DNA of 64,000 bases, taken from positions 304,431-368,430 of the forward strand of contig NZ_JAETZZ010000005.1 in assembly GCF_022627325.1 (NCBI RefSeq), given 5' to 3'. The notes under the pieces were generated by a model. The model did not search any database and had not been told where the DNA came from. It saw only the letters and a list, made by a program, of their open reading frames with translations. The DNA is from Pseudomonas putida (GTDB lineage: Bacteria; Pseudomonadota; Gammaproteobacteria; Pseudomonadales; Pseudomonadaceae). Made by a program: the position numbers and the translations under genes. Shown piece by piece: positions 46,201 through 54,150 of the stretch. Positions within the stretch are counted from its first letter, which is position 1; the number at the start of each line of letters is the position of its first letter.

Positions 46201-48640
46201 TGCCATCGACATCCTTGGCGATCACTTGGAAGTGCTCGCTCAGCGAGTTGCTGCCCGCGCCGTCGGCATGCTGCTCTGCACCCGTCAGCGTGTAGCTGTA
46301 GCTCACCACGCCCGTCGCCGGGTCATACCCGGTCACGGTCAGGGTGTTGCCTTCAGGCGTGACAATCGACTGCGGGAAGCCCGCCACCACGCCACCGCTG
46401 ACTACGCTGATGCCACCCACGCTCAGGCTTTGCAAACCGTCTGGTGCAGTGACCTTGAAGGTACCCTGCTGGGTCAGGGCGCCGGCATCGGGTGCGCTGC
46501 CGTCCTGCAGGTTTTTCTCGTAGACCGTCAGCTCGCCACCCTGCACGCCAAGGCCATCGAGCGAGACCGGGTCATTGAGGTTGGTCACGTTCAGCGTCAA
46601 CGTCGCGCTGCTGGTGTCGCCGTCGGCGTCCTTGATGGTGTAGTTGAAACTCTCCACGCCCTGGCCGCCGCCGCCCAGGTTCTTGAAGTCCGGGTCGCTG
46701 GTGTTCAGCGTGTAGGTGTAGGAACCGTCTGCGGCAAGCACCAAGGTGCCGTAAGTACCGGTGAAGGTCCCGGCGATTACCGGGCCACCGGGCACACGGT
46801 CGGCGCCCTGTATGTCATTGCCCAGTACATTCCCGGTCAGTTCGGTGTGCTGTTCGGTGGCGGCAACCGTATTGCTGTCATCCACAGCTTGGGGCACATC
46901 GTCACGGATGGTCACATCCAGGCTGCCGGTCGCCGTGCTGCCATCGACATCCTTGGCGATCACTTGGAAGTGCTCGCTCAGCGAGTTGCTGCCCGCGCCG
47001 TCGGCATGCTGCTCTGCCCCCGTGAGGGTGTAGCTGTAGCTCACCACGCCCGTCGCCGGGTCATACCCGGTCACGGTCAGGGTGTTGCCTTCAGGCGTGA
47101 CAATCGACTGCGGGAAGCCCGCCACCACGCCACCGCTGACCACGCTGATGCCACCCACGCTCAGGCTTTGCAAACCGTCTGGTGCAGTGATCTTGAAGGT
47201 ACCCTGCTGGGTCAGGGCGCCAGCATCGGGTGCGCTACCGTCCTGCAGGTTCTTTTCGTAGACCGTCAGCTCGCCACCCTGCACGCCAAGGCCATCGAGC
47301 GAGACCGGGTCATTGAGGTTGGTCACGTTCAACGTCAACGTCGCGCTGCTGGTGTCGCCGTCGGCGTCCTTGATGGTGTAGTTGAAACTCTCCACGCCCT
47401 GGCCGCCGCCACCCAGGTTCTTGAAGTCCGGATCGCTGGTGTTCAGCGTGTAGGTGTAGGAACCGTCTGCGGCGAGCACCAAGGTGCCGTAAGTACCGGT
47501 GAAGGTCCCGGCGATTACCGGGCCACCGGGCACACGGTCGGCGCCCTGTATGTCATTGCCCAGTACGTTCCCGGTCAATTCGGTGTGCTGTTCGGTGGCC
47601 GCAACCGCATTGCTGTCATCCACGGCTTGGGGCACATCGTCACGGATGACCACGTCCAGCGACCCTTGGGCGACATCGCCGTCGCTGTCGCTGACCAGTA
47701 CCGGGAGATGTTCGCTGTGGGAGTTGTTGCCCCCACCCTCGACGTGCTGCTCGGCACCGGTCAGGGTGTAGCTGTAGCTCACCACGCCCGTGGCAGGGTT
47801 ATACCCGGTGATGGTCAGGGTGTTGCCCAGGCCTGTGGTTATCGATTGGCCAACACCGGTGACCACACCAGCCGTCACCACGTTGATGCCACCCACACTG
47901 AGGTTGTACACCCCGTCTGGCGCCAGCACGGTAAAGCTGCCTTGCTGGGTCAGGGCTGCGGGGTCGCTGGCCGAGCCCAGGGGCAGATTGGCCTCATCCA
48001 GCGTCAGCTCGCCAGGGCTCACATCCAACCCGGAAAGCTCTACCTGGCGGTCGTCATCGATCGGCGTGACGGGTGGATTGGGCTGCTCCGGCGGACTGGG
48101 CGGCAAGCCCCCGTTGCCTGCGTTGTCAGCGCCAGATTCGTCACCCACATAGCGGTTGGCCAATTCAGGAATGCCATTGAAGCCAGCCGTGGGAAAGCCC
48201 ACCACCGGGTCCACCCGATCCGCCACTTCGGTAAGCATCACAAAACTGTGGCCACCGCCCAGTGCCCCTGGCGCGCCGTTGCCACCATTACCAGCGGCAG
48301 GCGCTTCAGTGCTGACACTGGGGTCGTCGCCGGCGGCAATCGCCCGCTGAATACGCTCGACGTCGCTCAATTGCGCCTGGCTCGGCGCAACATCCTGCGT
48401 CTGAACGTGGGCTGGCTGGTTAGCCAGGAGTTCGTGGGTCATCACAAGGCTGCTATCGCGGCCGAGTGTCAGCTCGGCGCCGTTATCCAAGCGCACAGCC
48501 ACGGCGCCGGCGACACCCGTTTGCAACTGCTCGCCCGCGTACAGGCGGTCACCTTCGATCAGAAGACGCTGGCTGCCATCGCTGCCAACGGCGAATACCT
48601 GCCCCACCACCTTGCTGACCACACCGACTGACTTAGCCAT
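40298..48640 (-). CDS. LapA-type RTX biofilm adhesin with retention module
   Basis: A 2780-residue cell-surface adhesin. The N-terminal retention module (MAKSVGVVSKVVGQVFAVGS) carries PAAG at about 114-117, the dialanine site cut by the LapG protease in LapA-type proteins (an AIAAG lies at about 100). The middle has three near-identical 246-residue units and six related units of 240-244, all VCBS/Ig-like with DGSYTYTL motifs. The C-terminus has RTX nonapeptides (GGAGNDVLKGGGGNDILIGG, about 2625-2660) and a type I secretion signal. The start at 48640 has GGGAGG upstream. It is divergent from its exporter genes. It resembles LapA/MapA in plan. Confidence 0.9.
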   Translation of the reverse strand: MAKSVGVVSKVVGQVFAVGSDGSQRLLIEGDRLYAGEQLQTGVAGAVAVRLDNGAELTLGRDSSLVMTHELLANQPAHVQTQDVAPSQAQLSDVERIQRAIAAGDDPSVSTEAPAAGNGGNGAPGALGGGHSFVMLTEVADRVDPVVGFPTAGFNGIPELANRYVGDESGADNAGNGGLPPSPPEQPNPPVTPIDDDRQVELSGLDVSPGELTLDEANLPLGSASDPAALTQQGSFTVLAPDGVYNLSVGGINVVTAGVVTGVGQSITTGLGNTLTITGYNPATGVVSYSYTLTGAEQHVEGGGNNSHSEHLPVLVSDSDGDVAQGSLDVVIRDDVPQAVDDSNAVAATEQHTELTGNVLGNDIQGADRVPGGPVIAGTFTGTYGTLVLAADGSYTYTLNTSDPDFKNLGGGGQGVESFNYTIKDADGDTSSATLTLNVTNLNDPVSLDGLGVQGGELTVYEKNLQDGSAPDAGALTQQGTFKITAPDGLQSLSVGGISVVSGGVVAGFPQSIVTPEGNTLTVTGYDPATGVVSYSYTLTGAEQHADGAGSNSLSEHFQVIAKDVDGSTATGSLDVTIRDDVPQAVDDSNTVAATEQHTELTGNVLGNDIQGADRVPGGPVIAGTFTGTYGTLVLAADGSYTYTLNTSDPDFKNLGGGGQGVESFNYTIKDADGDTSSATLTLNVTNLNDPVSLDGLGVQGGELTVYEKNLQDGSAPDAGALTQQGTFKVTAPDGLQSLSVGGISVVSGGVVAGFPQSIVTPEGNTLTVTGYDPATGVVSYSYTLTGAEQHADGAGSNSLSEHFQVIAKDVDGSTATGSLDVTIRDDVPQAVDDSNTVAATEQHTELTGNVLGNDIQGADRVPGGPVIAGTFTGTYGTLVLAADGSYTYTLNTSDPDFKNLGGGGQGVESFNYTIKDADGDTSSATLTLNVTNLNDPVSLDGLGVQGGELTVYEKNLQDGSAPDAGALTQQGTFKVTAPDGLQSLSVGGISVVSGGVVAGFPQSIVTPEGNTLTVTGYDPATGVVSYSYTLTGAEQHADGAGSNSLSEHFQVIAKDVDGSTATGSLDVNIIDDLPQAHDDHAAVDKGGVVYGNVMYNDVVGADTRGDGQHVVGVRAGSDTSTSAIGQLNTQVNGQYGYLIIDAQGNAEYHSNPSVVSPRDAVDTFVYTIRDADGDESTTTITVNVHNSLMACEDRDITVYENALDLQKDGNDLAAGNVTGSDPGSSQETTSGTLVGSASGGVGALTYTLVGNAVGQYGQIQLNADGSYTYTLTSPANSPNPANDGANTVTETFTYQVQDSLGNSTTSTIVITVVDDVPTANSDFVSVFKGDVVRGNVMYNDVVGADTRGDGQYVVGVRAGSDTSSSAIGQLNTQVNGQYGYLTIDAYGNAQYHSNPAIASPRDAIDTFVYTIRDADGDESTTTITVNVHNGLIVCADRDVTVYENALDLHKDGSDLAAGTVTGSNPGSTHETASGTLTVGGVGALTFTLVGNAVGQYGQIQLNADGSYTYTLTSPANSPTHANDGANAVTETFTYQVQDSLGNSAINTIVITIVDDVPTANSDFVSVDKGDVVRGNVMYNDVVGADTRGDGQYVVGVRAGSDTSTSAIGQLNTQVNGQFGYLTIDGYGNAEYHSNPNVASPRDAVDTFVYTLRDADGDESTTTLTINVHSALMTCEDRDVTVHEKALDLQKDGNDLAAGTVTGSDPGSPQETAAGTLAGSTSGGVGALTYTLVGTAVGQYGQIHLNADGSYTYTLTSPANSPNHANDGANTLTESFTYRVQDSAGHSTTSTIVITIVDDVPTANSDFVSVYKGDVVSGNVMYNDVVGADTRGDGQYVVGVRAGSDTSTSAIGQLNSQVHGQYGYLTIDAQGNAQYHSNPDAVAPRDALDTFVYTIRDGDGDESTTTLTINVHNPALQPCGDGGVWVYENALDLHKDGNDLAAGSVTGSDPSSTRETASGSLVGQVAGGVGALTYTLVGNAVGQFGQLHLNADGSYTYTLTSPANSPTHANDGANTVSESFSYRVEDTVGNWTTSTVKITVVDDVPQAHCDFVSVAKGDVVRGNVLYNDVVGADTLGDGAYVVGVRAGHDTSSSAVGQLGSHVYGQYGYLTLDAQGNAEYHANPNAVAPRDAIDTFVYTLRDGDGDESTATVTINVHDKSLHPCGDGGVTVFEKALDLNKDGHDLAAGSVNGSDPGSTAETASGSLVGQVGGGVGALTYTLIGHAVGQYGQIHLNADGSYTYTLTSPANSQPHANDGATTVSESFTYRVEDTVGNWTTSTVNITIVDDVPQAHCDTVSVSKGDEVRGNVLYNDAIGADLPADCGYVVGVRAGHDTSTSAIGQLGSHVAGQFGYLTLDAQGNAVYHSDPNVAAPRDAIDTFVYTLRDGDGDESTATITINVHDSSMSECADGYGRAQGQRVIDRGAFTLDASSMTAALVVLGYLGATGAAAAQGNAEEVINVSLRKGETLQLDHDQHGGNLALEWKDAGGSYQPIAAGGSFTASHDGVYSIHASDPTGAGKAGESYKLSLVVDYAQAAAPHLNGGTEHSAAGLSSPVDIASLQAPAPAGDEHDGHTANYAQAKAAVTIDLSHEGAQDTGGAGVETLNGIHNLVGSDYGDTLIGNSADNVLDGGAGNDVLKGGGGNDILIGGPGNDSMTGGNGNDTFVWQKGDTGHDTVTDFTPGSDKLDLSQLLQGEHGTAASLDDYLHFKVSGTGADVVSTIEVSSVAGAAPVQTIDLAGVDLAQHYGVSAGAGGVVSAGHDTATIINGMLDDHSLKVDTV
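41400..45430 (-). repeat. Six diverged tandem units in the adhesin (720-732 bp)
   Basis: A landmark (gtcgttgtac) recurs at 41705, 42437, 43169, 43898, 44618 and 45347, spacing 732, 732, 729, 720 and 729. Each unit encodes GNVMYNDVVGADTRGD, AIGQLNTQVNGQYGYLT and a DGSYTYTLTSPANSP strand. The units are homologous but diverged, so they are older than the units nearer the N-terminus. Confidence 0.88.
45437..47650 (-). repeat. Three near-identical 738-bp tandem units in the adhesin
   Basis: The units begin at about 45437, 46175 and 46913. A landmark (gtgacaatcg) is at 45621, 46359 and 47097, exactly 738 apart. Units one and two look almost identical; unit three has only scattered changes. Such arrays expand and contract by recombination, and short-read assemblies may miscount them. 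Confidence 0.92.
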
Positions 48641-49109
48641 GAGCGCACGCCTCCCTAACCGATTGGCTACACAGCCAACAACATGGCAGAGGGAGGTCAA
48701 CGGCTTCGCGTCCGTCCGATTGTCTCAACCGTGAGCATCGTGCGCGAAGGTCACTGATTTGGCGATAGTAACAATGTGAATTTGCCATCAGTTGATGCCA
48801 AATTTTTGTCGCCAAATTCCGCTTTTACCTACCTACCCCACGTCCTTAGCCATAAAAACTCTGGAACTCTTTGCGATGCAGGAAACTCGCAGGCTACAGC
48901 GGCTTCCCAAATCACTTGGGTAAAACAATGTCTTGGTTTCGATAGAGCGCATAAGTTTTTTTTCGCATAGGGCTTATGAAAAAATCTTCTTAGCTCGCGC
49001 GCTAAATGTTCTTAGCTCTGTTGTTACAAACATGAAACGGTTTTAACTAAAAAATCGTCATTTTTTTGGCGAATAGCAGGACCATTTTGAGATCAGGGAG
49101 AAGTACCCC
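48641..49109. promoter_or_regulatory. Divergent control region between adhesin and exporter genes
   Basis: A 469-base AT-rich gap with no gene. It holds ATTTGGCGA (48757-48765) and its exact inverse TCGCCAAAT (48809-48817), an imperfect palindrome TTTGCCATCA-GT-TGATGCCAAA (48781-48802), and a further TTTGGCGA (49065-49072) just before tolC. These look like repeated operator sites shared by both promoters. A ribosome site GGGAG precedes tolC. Confidence 0.6.
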
Positions 49110-50483
49110 ATGCGCGTTTTCAACCCCATCACCAGTGCAATTCTGTTGGCCATGGCGTGCGCCAACGTTCAGGCGATGTCACTCACCGAGGCCGTCCAGA
49201 GCGCCGTGGACTACCACCCGGAAATAAGCTCCAACCGTAACAGCCGGTTATCCGCCGACGAGGACGTTAAATTCGCCCGTGGTGGCTACTACCCAACCGT
49301 CGACCTGGTAGCCGGGTACGGCAGGCAGCGCTCGGACAACCTCAACACCCGCGGCCTGAACCCTGACGGTACCCGCAACCACAACAAAGAAACCCTGAAC
49401 TACACCCAGTCGGAGTTGCGTCTTCGGCAAATGATCTTCGATGGTTTCAACACCGCCAACGAAGTGGGGCGTACCGAGGCGGTAGCGACCTCCCGCGCTT
49501 ACTACACACAGGCCGTCGCCCAAGATGTCGCCCTGCGCGCCATCGAGGTGTACCTGGAAGTGCTCAAACGCCGCGAGTTGGTGACCCTGGCAAAGAACAA
49601 CCTGCAGGCGCACTTGCGCGTCAGCGACCAGATAGGCCTGCGTAGCGAGCGGGGCGTGGGCAGCACTGCCGACCTTGACCAATCCCGCGCACGCCGGGCT
49701 CTGGCGGAAAACAACCTGGACACCGCCGAGGTCGACCTGGCCGATGCCGAAGCCAATTTCTACAGCGTGGTCGGCCGCCTGCCGGATGAGCTGGAAGGCC
49801 CGCAATCGGTCAAGGTGCAAATGCCGGGCACGCTGGACGAGGCGCGCGAAGGCATGCGCCAGAACAACCCCTACCTGAAATCTGCCCAGGCCGACGTCAA
49901 CGCCGCCGAGCAGCAGTACGAAGTGGCCAAATCACCGTTCTACCCGCGCCTGGACGCGGTGCTGGCCACCGGCGCCAACAACAACCTCGGTGGTGAAAAA
50001 GGCCACAGCAACAACGACTGGCAGGCCGGCGTAGAACTCAGCTACAACCTGTTCCGCGGCGGCAGCGACAAGGCCCGCCTGCAGTCCGACGCTCACAAGA
50101 TCAACCAGGCGCTGGACATCCGCAACAACGCGTTGCGCGAGCTGACCGAAAACCTCAGCCTGGCCTGGAACGCCATGAACAACGCGCGTAAGCAGACCCC
50201 TACCGCCCGCGAGTACGCAGAAACGACGCAGCGTGTGCGCGCCGCTTATCAGGACCAGTTCGGCCTGGGCCAACGCACCCTGCTCGATGTGCTGGACAGC
50301 GAGAATGAGCTCTACAACGCCAACCGCCGTTACACCGAGGTGCGTTACACCGAGGAGTACTCGATGTATCGCGTGCTGGCGACCATGGGTGAGCTGTTGA
50401 GCAAACAGCGTATTTCGCTGCCGCCGGAGGCCATTGCCAACAACGACGTACGCATCGAAGCCAGGTTGCCTGACATGCGTTGA
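49110..50483 (+). CDS. TolC-family outer-membrane factor, LapE-like
   Basis: A 457-residue outer-membrane channel subunit. The signal peptide is about 1-22 (MRVFNPITSAILLAMACANVQA), followed by two OEP repeats (about 25-220 and 230-430), with SLTEAVQSAVDYHPEI and QRTLLDVLDSENELYNANRRY typical of agglutination-protein/LapE types. It provides the exit channel for a type I exporter. First gene of an operon with the ABC and HlyD-type genes and divergent from the adhesin. From memory P. putida has a lapE-like gene unlinked to lapABC at this position, so this copy may be the resident one. Confidence 0.9.
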   Translation: MRVFNPITSAILLAMACANVQAMSLTEAVQSAVDYHPEISSNRNSRLSADEDVKFARGGYYPTVDLVAGYGRQRSDNLNTRGLNPDGTRNHNKETLNYTQSELRLRQMIFDGFNTANEVGRTEAVATSRAYYTQAVAQDVALRAIEVYLEVLKRRELVTLAKNNLQAHLRVSDQIGLRSERGVGSTADLDQSRARRALAENNLDTAEVDLADAEANFYSVVGRLPDELEGPQSVKVQMPGTLDEAREGMRQNNPYLKSAQADVNAAEQQYEVAKSPFYPRLDAVLATGANNNLGGEKGHSNNDWQAGVELSYNLFRGGSDKARLQSDAHKINQALDIRNNALRELTENLSLAWNAMNNARKQTPTAREYAETTQRVRAAYQDQFGLGQRTLLDVLDSENELYNANRRYTEVRYTEEYSMYRVLATMGELLSKQRISLPPEAIANNDVRIEARLPDMR

Positions 50484-50552
50484 GCCAGTCGCACGCAACT
50501 GGCACGCAGTACCGCACCTCACCCCCTAACACCGTGGCGGGAGTAGTTCATC

Positions 50553-52697
50553 GTGACCAGTATGCAAAGCGCACAACCGCGCCCCGATATCGATGACCCG
50601 CTGCTCGATGGCCTGCTGATCCTATGCCACCTGCATGGTCGGCCGGCCAGCCGCGCCAGCCTGAGCAGTGGGCTGCCACTGTTCCAGCAACGCCTGGGGG
50701 CGGATTTGCTGCCACGCGCTGCGGCGCGTGCCGGTTTGCAAGGGCGTGTGTTGCAGCGTGAACTGGAGGCCATTTCGCCGCTCAACCTGCCGGTGCTGCT
50801 GTTGCTCAAAGACGGCCGCAGTGCCGTGCTGCAGCGCTGGGGCGAAGATGGCCGGGCGCTGATCCTGCCCTGCGAGGCTGAAGGCGGCGAACAATGGGTA
50901 GAGCGCGAGGCGCTGGAACAGGCCTACGCAGGCCACGCCCTGTTCGCACGCCCCCGTCATACCCTGGAGGAGGTCCGCTCGCCACTGCTACCGCGGGTCG
51001 AGGCCTGGTTCCGCGATACATTGCGCCATTCCCGCTGGCTGTACGGCGATGCGTTGCTGGCCAGCCTGCTGATCAACCTGCTGGGCCTGATGGTGCCGCT
51101 GTTCGTGATGCAGACCTACGACCGCGTAGTACCCAACCAGGCTCTTTCGACCCTGTGGGTGCTGGTCGCTGGCCTGTTCATCGGCACCGCCTTCGAGCTG
51201 GTGCTGCGCATGGTCCGCGCCCACCTGCTGGACCAAGCCGGCAAGAAGACCGACCTGATCCTCTCCGCCGCCCTGTTCGAACGCATCACCGGCATGGCGA
51301 TGAAGGCCAAACCTGCCAGCATCGGCGGCTTCGCCCAGAGCATCCACGACTTCCAGGGCCTGCGCGAATTCCTCACCGCAGTCACCCTGACCAGCATCAT
51401 CGACCTGCCCTTCGTCGCCCTCATGCTACTGGTGATCGGCCTGCTGGGCGGCTGGCTGGTACTGATCCCGCTGATCGCCTTCCCGCTGGCGGTGGGCTTT
51501 GCCCTGCTCATTCAGGCACGCCTGCGCGACACCGTGCAAAAAAGCCTCAGCCTCGGTGCGGTACGCCAGGCATTGCTGATCGAAACCCTCGGTGGCCTGG
51601 AAACCCTCAAGGCCTGCGGTGCTCAGAGCGAGCGCCAGTACCAGTGGGAACACACCAATGGCGCCATCGCCCGGCTCGACGCCCACGCCCGCAACCTGTC
51701 GTCGCTGGCGAGCAACGGCACGCTGTTCATCCAACAGTTCTGCGGCATGGCCACCATCGTCGCCGGGGTGTACAGCATCATCGCGGGTAACCTCAGTGTC
51801 GGCGCCCTGGTCGCCAGCTACATGCTCGGTAGCCGAGTACTGGCACCGCTCGGCCAGATCGCAGGGCTGATCACCCGCTATCAGCAAGCGCAACTGACGA
51901 TGCGCAGCACCGATGCCCTGATGGCCCTGCCGCAAGAACGCCAGGCCGAACAGCAAGCCCTGGAACACACCGCCCTCAAGGGCGGCCTGACCCTCAGCCA
52001 TGTCAGCTTCCGTTACCCAGCACAGATCGGCCCGGCACTGCAGGATGTCAATGTGACCATCAAGCCGGGTGAGCGGATCGGCATCATTGGCCGCAGCGGC
52101 TCGGGCAAAAGCACCTTGGGCCGGCTACTGATGGGCTTCCATCACCCAGAAGAAGGCCAGGTGTTGCTGGACAACCTCGACCTGCGCCAACTGGACATCG
52201 CCGACCTACGCAGCCAGCTTGGCTACGTGGCCCATGACCTGCCCCTGCTGGCCGGCAGCCTGCGTGACAACCTCACCCTCGGTGCCCGCCACGTGAGCGA
52301 TGCGCGCATGCTCGAAGTGGCCGAGCTGACCGGCGTCAGCGAGCTGGCCCGCCAGCACCCGCAGGGTTTCGACCGCCCGGTGGGCGAACGCGGCCAGCTG
52401 CTCTCCGGCGGGCAGCGCCAGGCCGTGCTATTGGCCCGTGCGCTGCTGCTGGAGCCGCCCATCCTGATCCTCGACGAACCTACCAGCCACATGGACAACA
52501 GCAGCGAAGAGCAACTGCGCCAACGCCTGCTGAACTGGGTGCCTGGCAAGACCCTGCTGCTGGTCACCCACCGCACCTCGATGCTGAGCCTGGTGGACCG
52601 CCTGCTGGTGCTGGACAACGGCAAGATCGTCGCCGACGGGCCCAAGGATGCGGTCATCGATGCCCTGCGCAAGGGCCGCATCGGCGCAGCTCTCTAG
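50553..52697 (+). CDS. Type I secretion ABC transporter, LapB-like
   Basis: A 714-residue peptidase-like/TM/ATPase fusion. An N-terminal C39-like domain (about 15-140) has no catalytic Cys, so it is a substrate-holding CLD. About six helices (160-450) follow, then an ATPase with Walker A GRSGSGKST (about 513), signature LLSGGQRQ (about 616) and Walker B ILILDEPT (about 637). It powers export of the adhesin through TolC. The start is GTG at 50553 with GGGAG upstream; an ATG nine bases later is possible. lapC-like follows after nine bases. Confidence 0.92.
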   Translation: MTSMQSAQPRPDIDDPLLDGLLILCHLHGRPASRASLSSGLPLFQQRLGADLLPRAAARAGLQGRVLQRELEAISPLNLPVLLLLKDGRSAVLQRWGEDGRALILPCEAEGGEQWVEREALEQAYAGHALFARPRHTLEEVRSPLLPRVEAWFRDTLRHSRWLYGDALLASLLINLLGLMVPLFVMQTYDRVVPNQALSTLWVLVAGLFIGTAFELVLRMVRAHLLDQAGKKTDLILSAALFERITGMAMKAKPASIGGFAQSIHDFQGLREFLTAVTLTSIIDLPFVALMLLVIGLLGGWLVLIPLIAFPLAVGFALLIQARLRDTVQKSLSLGAVRQALLIETLGGLETLKACGAQSERQYQWEHTNGAIARLDAHARNLSSLASNGTLFIQQFCGMATIVAGVYSIIAGNLSVGALVASYMLGSRVLAPLGQIAGLITRYQQAQLTMRSTDALMALPQERQAEQQALEHTALKGGLTLSHVSFRYPAQIGPALQDVNVTIKPGERIGIIGRSGSGKSTLGRLLMGFHHPEEGQVLLDNLDLRQLDIADLRSQLGYVAHDLPLLAGSLRDNLTLGARHVSDARMLEVAELTGVSELARQHPQGFDRPVGERGQLLSGGQRQAVLLARALLLEPPILILDEPTSHMDNSSEEQLRQRLLNWVPGKTLLLVTHRTSMLSLVDRLLVLDNGKIVADGPKDAVIDALRKGRIGAAL

Positions 52698-52706
52698 GAG
52701 GTTTAC

Positions 52707-54062
52707 ATGCCCATGGGCCACAGCGTGCGCAGCACCCACAGCAGCGCCGACAAGCGCACCGAACACGACTACATGCCAGAGCTGGCCAGCGCCACCCTGC
52801 AGGATTCCCCGCGCCTGTCGCGCCTGACCGTATGGCTGGCGGCGGCGCTACTGCTGGCGGCCGTGATCTGGGCAAGCCTGGCAGTGCTCGACGAGGTGAC
52901 GGTCGGCGAAGGCAAGGCGATCCCTTCGAGCAAGGTGCAGGTGGTGCAGAACCTTGAAGGCGGCATCGTCACCGAGATCTTCGTGCGCGAAGGCCAGATG
53001 GTGGACAAAGGCGCCACCCTGCTGCGCCTGGACGACACGCGGTTCCAGTCCAACAAAGGCGAAAGCGAGGCTGACCGCTATGCCTTGACTGCCCAGGTCG
53101 AGCGCCTGTCAGCAGAAGCCGAAGGCCGGCCCTTCGTGCTGTCCGAGGAGGTACGGGCCAAAGCGCCTCAGGTGGCCGAGGACGAGCTGTCGCTGTACGA
53201 CTCGCGCCAGCGTCGCCTGGCCAGTGAAAAGCAGACCCTCAACGAGCAGCTGCGACAGAAGACCCAGGAATTGGCCGAGTTCCGTTCCAAGGTCGAGCAG
53301 TACCGCTCGGCGGTAGGCCTGCTGCAACAGGAATTGGACATGTCGGCCCCCCTGGTGAGCAAAGGTGCCATCTCACCGGTGGAAATCCTGCGGCTCAAGC
53401 AACGCACCGTGGAAGCTCGCGGCCAACTCAACGCCACCAACCTGGCCATCCCCCGTGCCGAGGCAGCCGTGGCTGAAATCAGGAGCAAGATCCAGGAATC
53501 AGAGGCCGCCTTTCGCTCCGACGCCGCCAAAGAGCTCAACGACAAACGCACGGAGCTGTCGAAGATCACCGCCACCAGCATCGCCATCGACGACCGGGTC
53601 AACCGCACCACCGTGGTGTCGCCGGTGCGAGGTATCGTCAAGATGCTCAAGGTCAACACCATTGGCGGCGTGGTGCAGCCGGGCAGCGACCTGGTGGAGA
53701 TCGTGCCGATCGAGGACAACCTGCTGATCGAGGCGAAGGTGCGGCCACAGGACGTGGCGTTCCTGCACCCGGGGCAACCGGCGATGGTGAAGTTCAGTGC
53801 GTATGACTACACCATTTATGGCGGTATGAAGGCCAAGCTCGAGCTGATCGGTGCCGATACCGTGACCGATGACAAAGGCAATGCGTTTTACCTGATTCAG
53901 GTACGCACCGAGAAGAACCACCTGGGCGGCGACAACAAGCCGCTGCTGATCATCCCCGGGATGGTGGCCACGGTGGATATCATCACCGGGCAGAAGAGTG
54001 TGCTGGATTATCTGCTCAAGCCGGTGCTCAAAGCACGTACCGAGGCGTTGCGGGAGCGGTGA
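52707..54062 (+). CDS. Type I secretion membrane-fusion protein, LapC-like (HlyD family)
   Basis: A 451-residue HlyD-family adaptor with one N-terminal TM (about 42-62), a lipoyl-like half (VVQNLEGGIVTEIFVREGQ near 74), a long coiled coil (about 110-290), the second lipoyl half and a beta-barrel (TVVSPVRGIVKMLKVNTIGG near 295). It joins the ABC pump to TolC across the periplasm. The ATG follows AGGAGGTTTAC. A piece of its C-terminal coding region recurs, degraded, at 55210-55296. Confidence 0.92.
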   Translation: MPMGHSVRSTHSSADKRTEHDYMPELASATLQDSPRLSRLTVWLAAALLLAAVIWASLAVLDEVTVGEGKAIPSSKVQVVQNLEGGIVTEIFVREGQMVDKGATLLRLDDTRFQSNKGESEADRYALTAQVERLSAEAEGRPFVLSEEVRAKAPQVAEDELSLYDSRQRRLASEKQTLNEQLRQKTQELAEFRSKVEQYRSAVGLLQQELDMSAPLVSKGAISPVEILRLKQRTVEARGQLNATNLAIPRAEAAVAEIRSKIQESEAAFRSDAAKELNDKRTELSKITATSIAIDDRVNRTTVVSPVRGIVKMLKVNTIGGVVQPGSDLVEIVPIEDNLLIEAKVRPQDVAFLHPGQPAMVKFSAYDYTIYGGMKAKLELIGADTVTDDKGNAFYLIQVRTEKNHLGGDNKPLLIIPGMVATVDIITGQKSVLDYLLKPVLKARTEALRER

Positions 54063-54150
54063 TCGGCAGGCGATTACCGGCCCGCAAAAAAAACTGACAG
54101 GCCGGCGACGCTTCGCGAGCAGCATTTGTTCCGGCGCTTTGCGCAAACGC

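Noticed and set aside
45020..48631. 1203-codon plus-strand open frame opposite the adhesin
   Set aside because: It mirrors the GC-biased codons and tandem repeats of the adhesin on the other strand. The repeated Ala/Val/His-rich product has no domain, and the adhesin frame has clear RTX and VCBS motifs.
40298..48640. Adhesin repeats as a CRISPR-like or satellite array
   Set aside because: Repeat units are 720-738 bases, continuous and in frame; no short repeat-spacer pattern.
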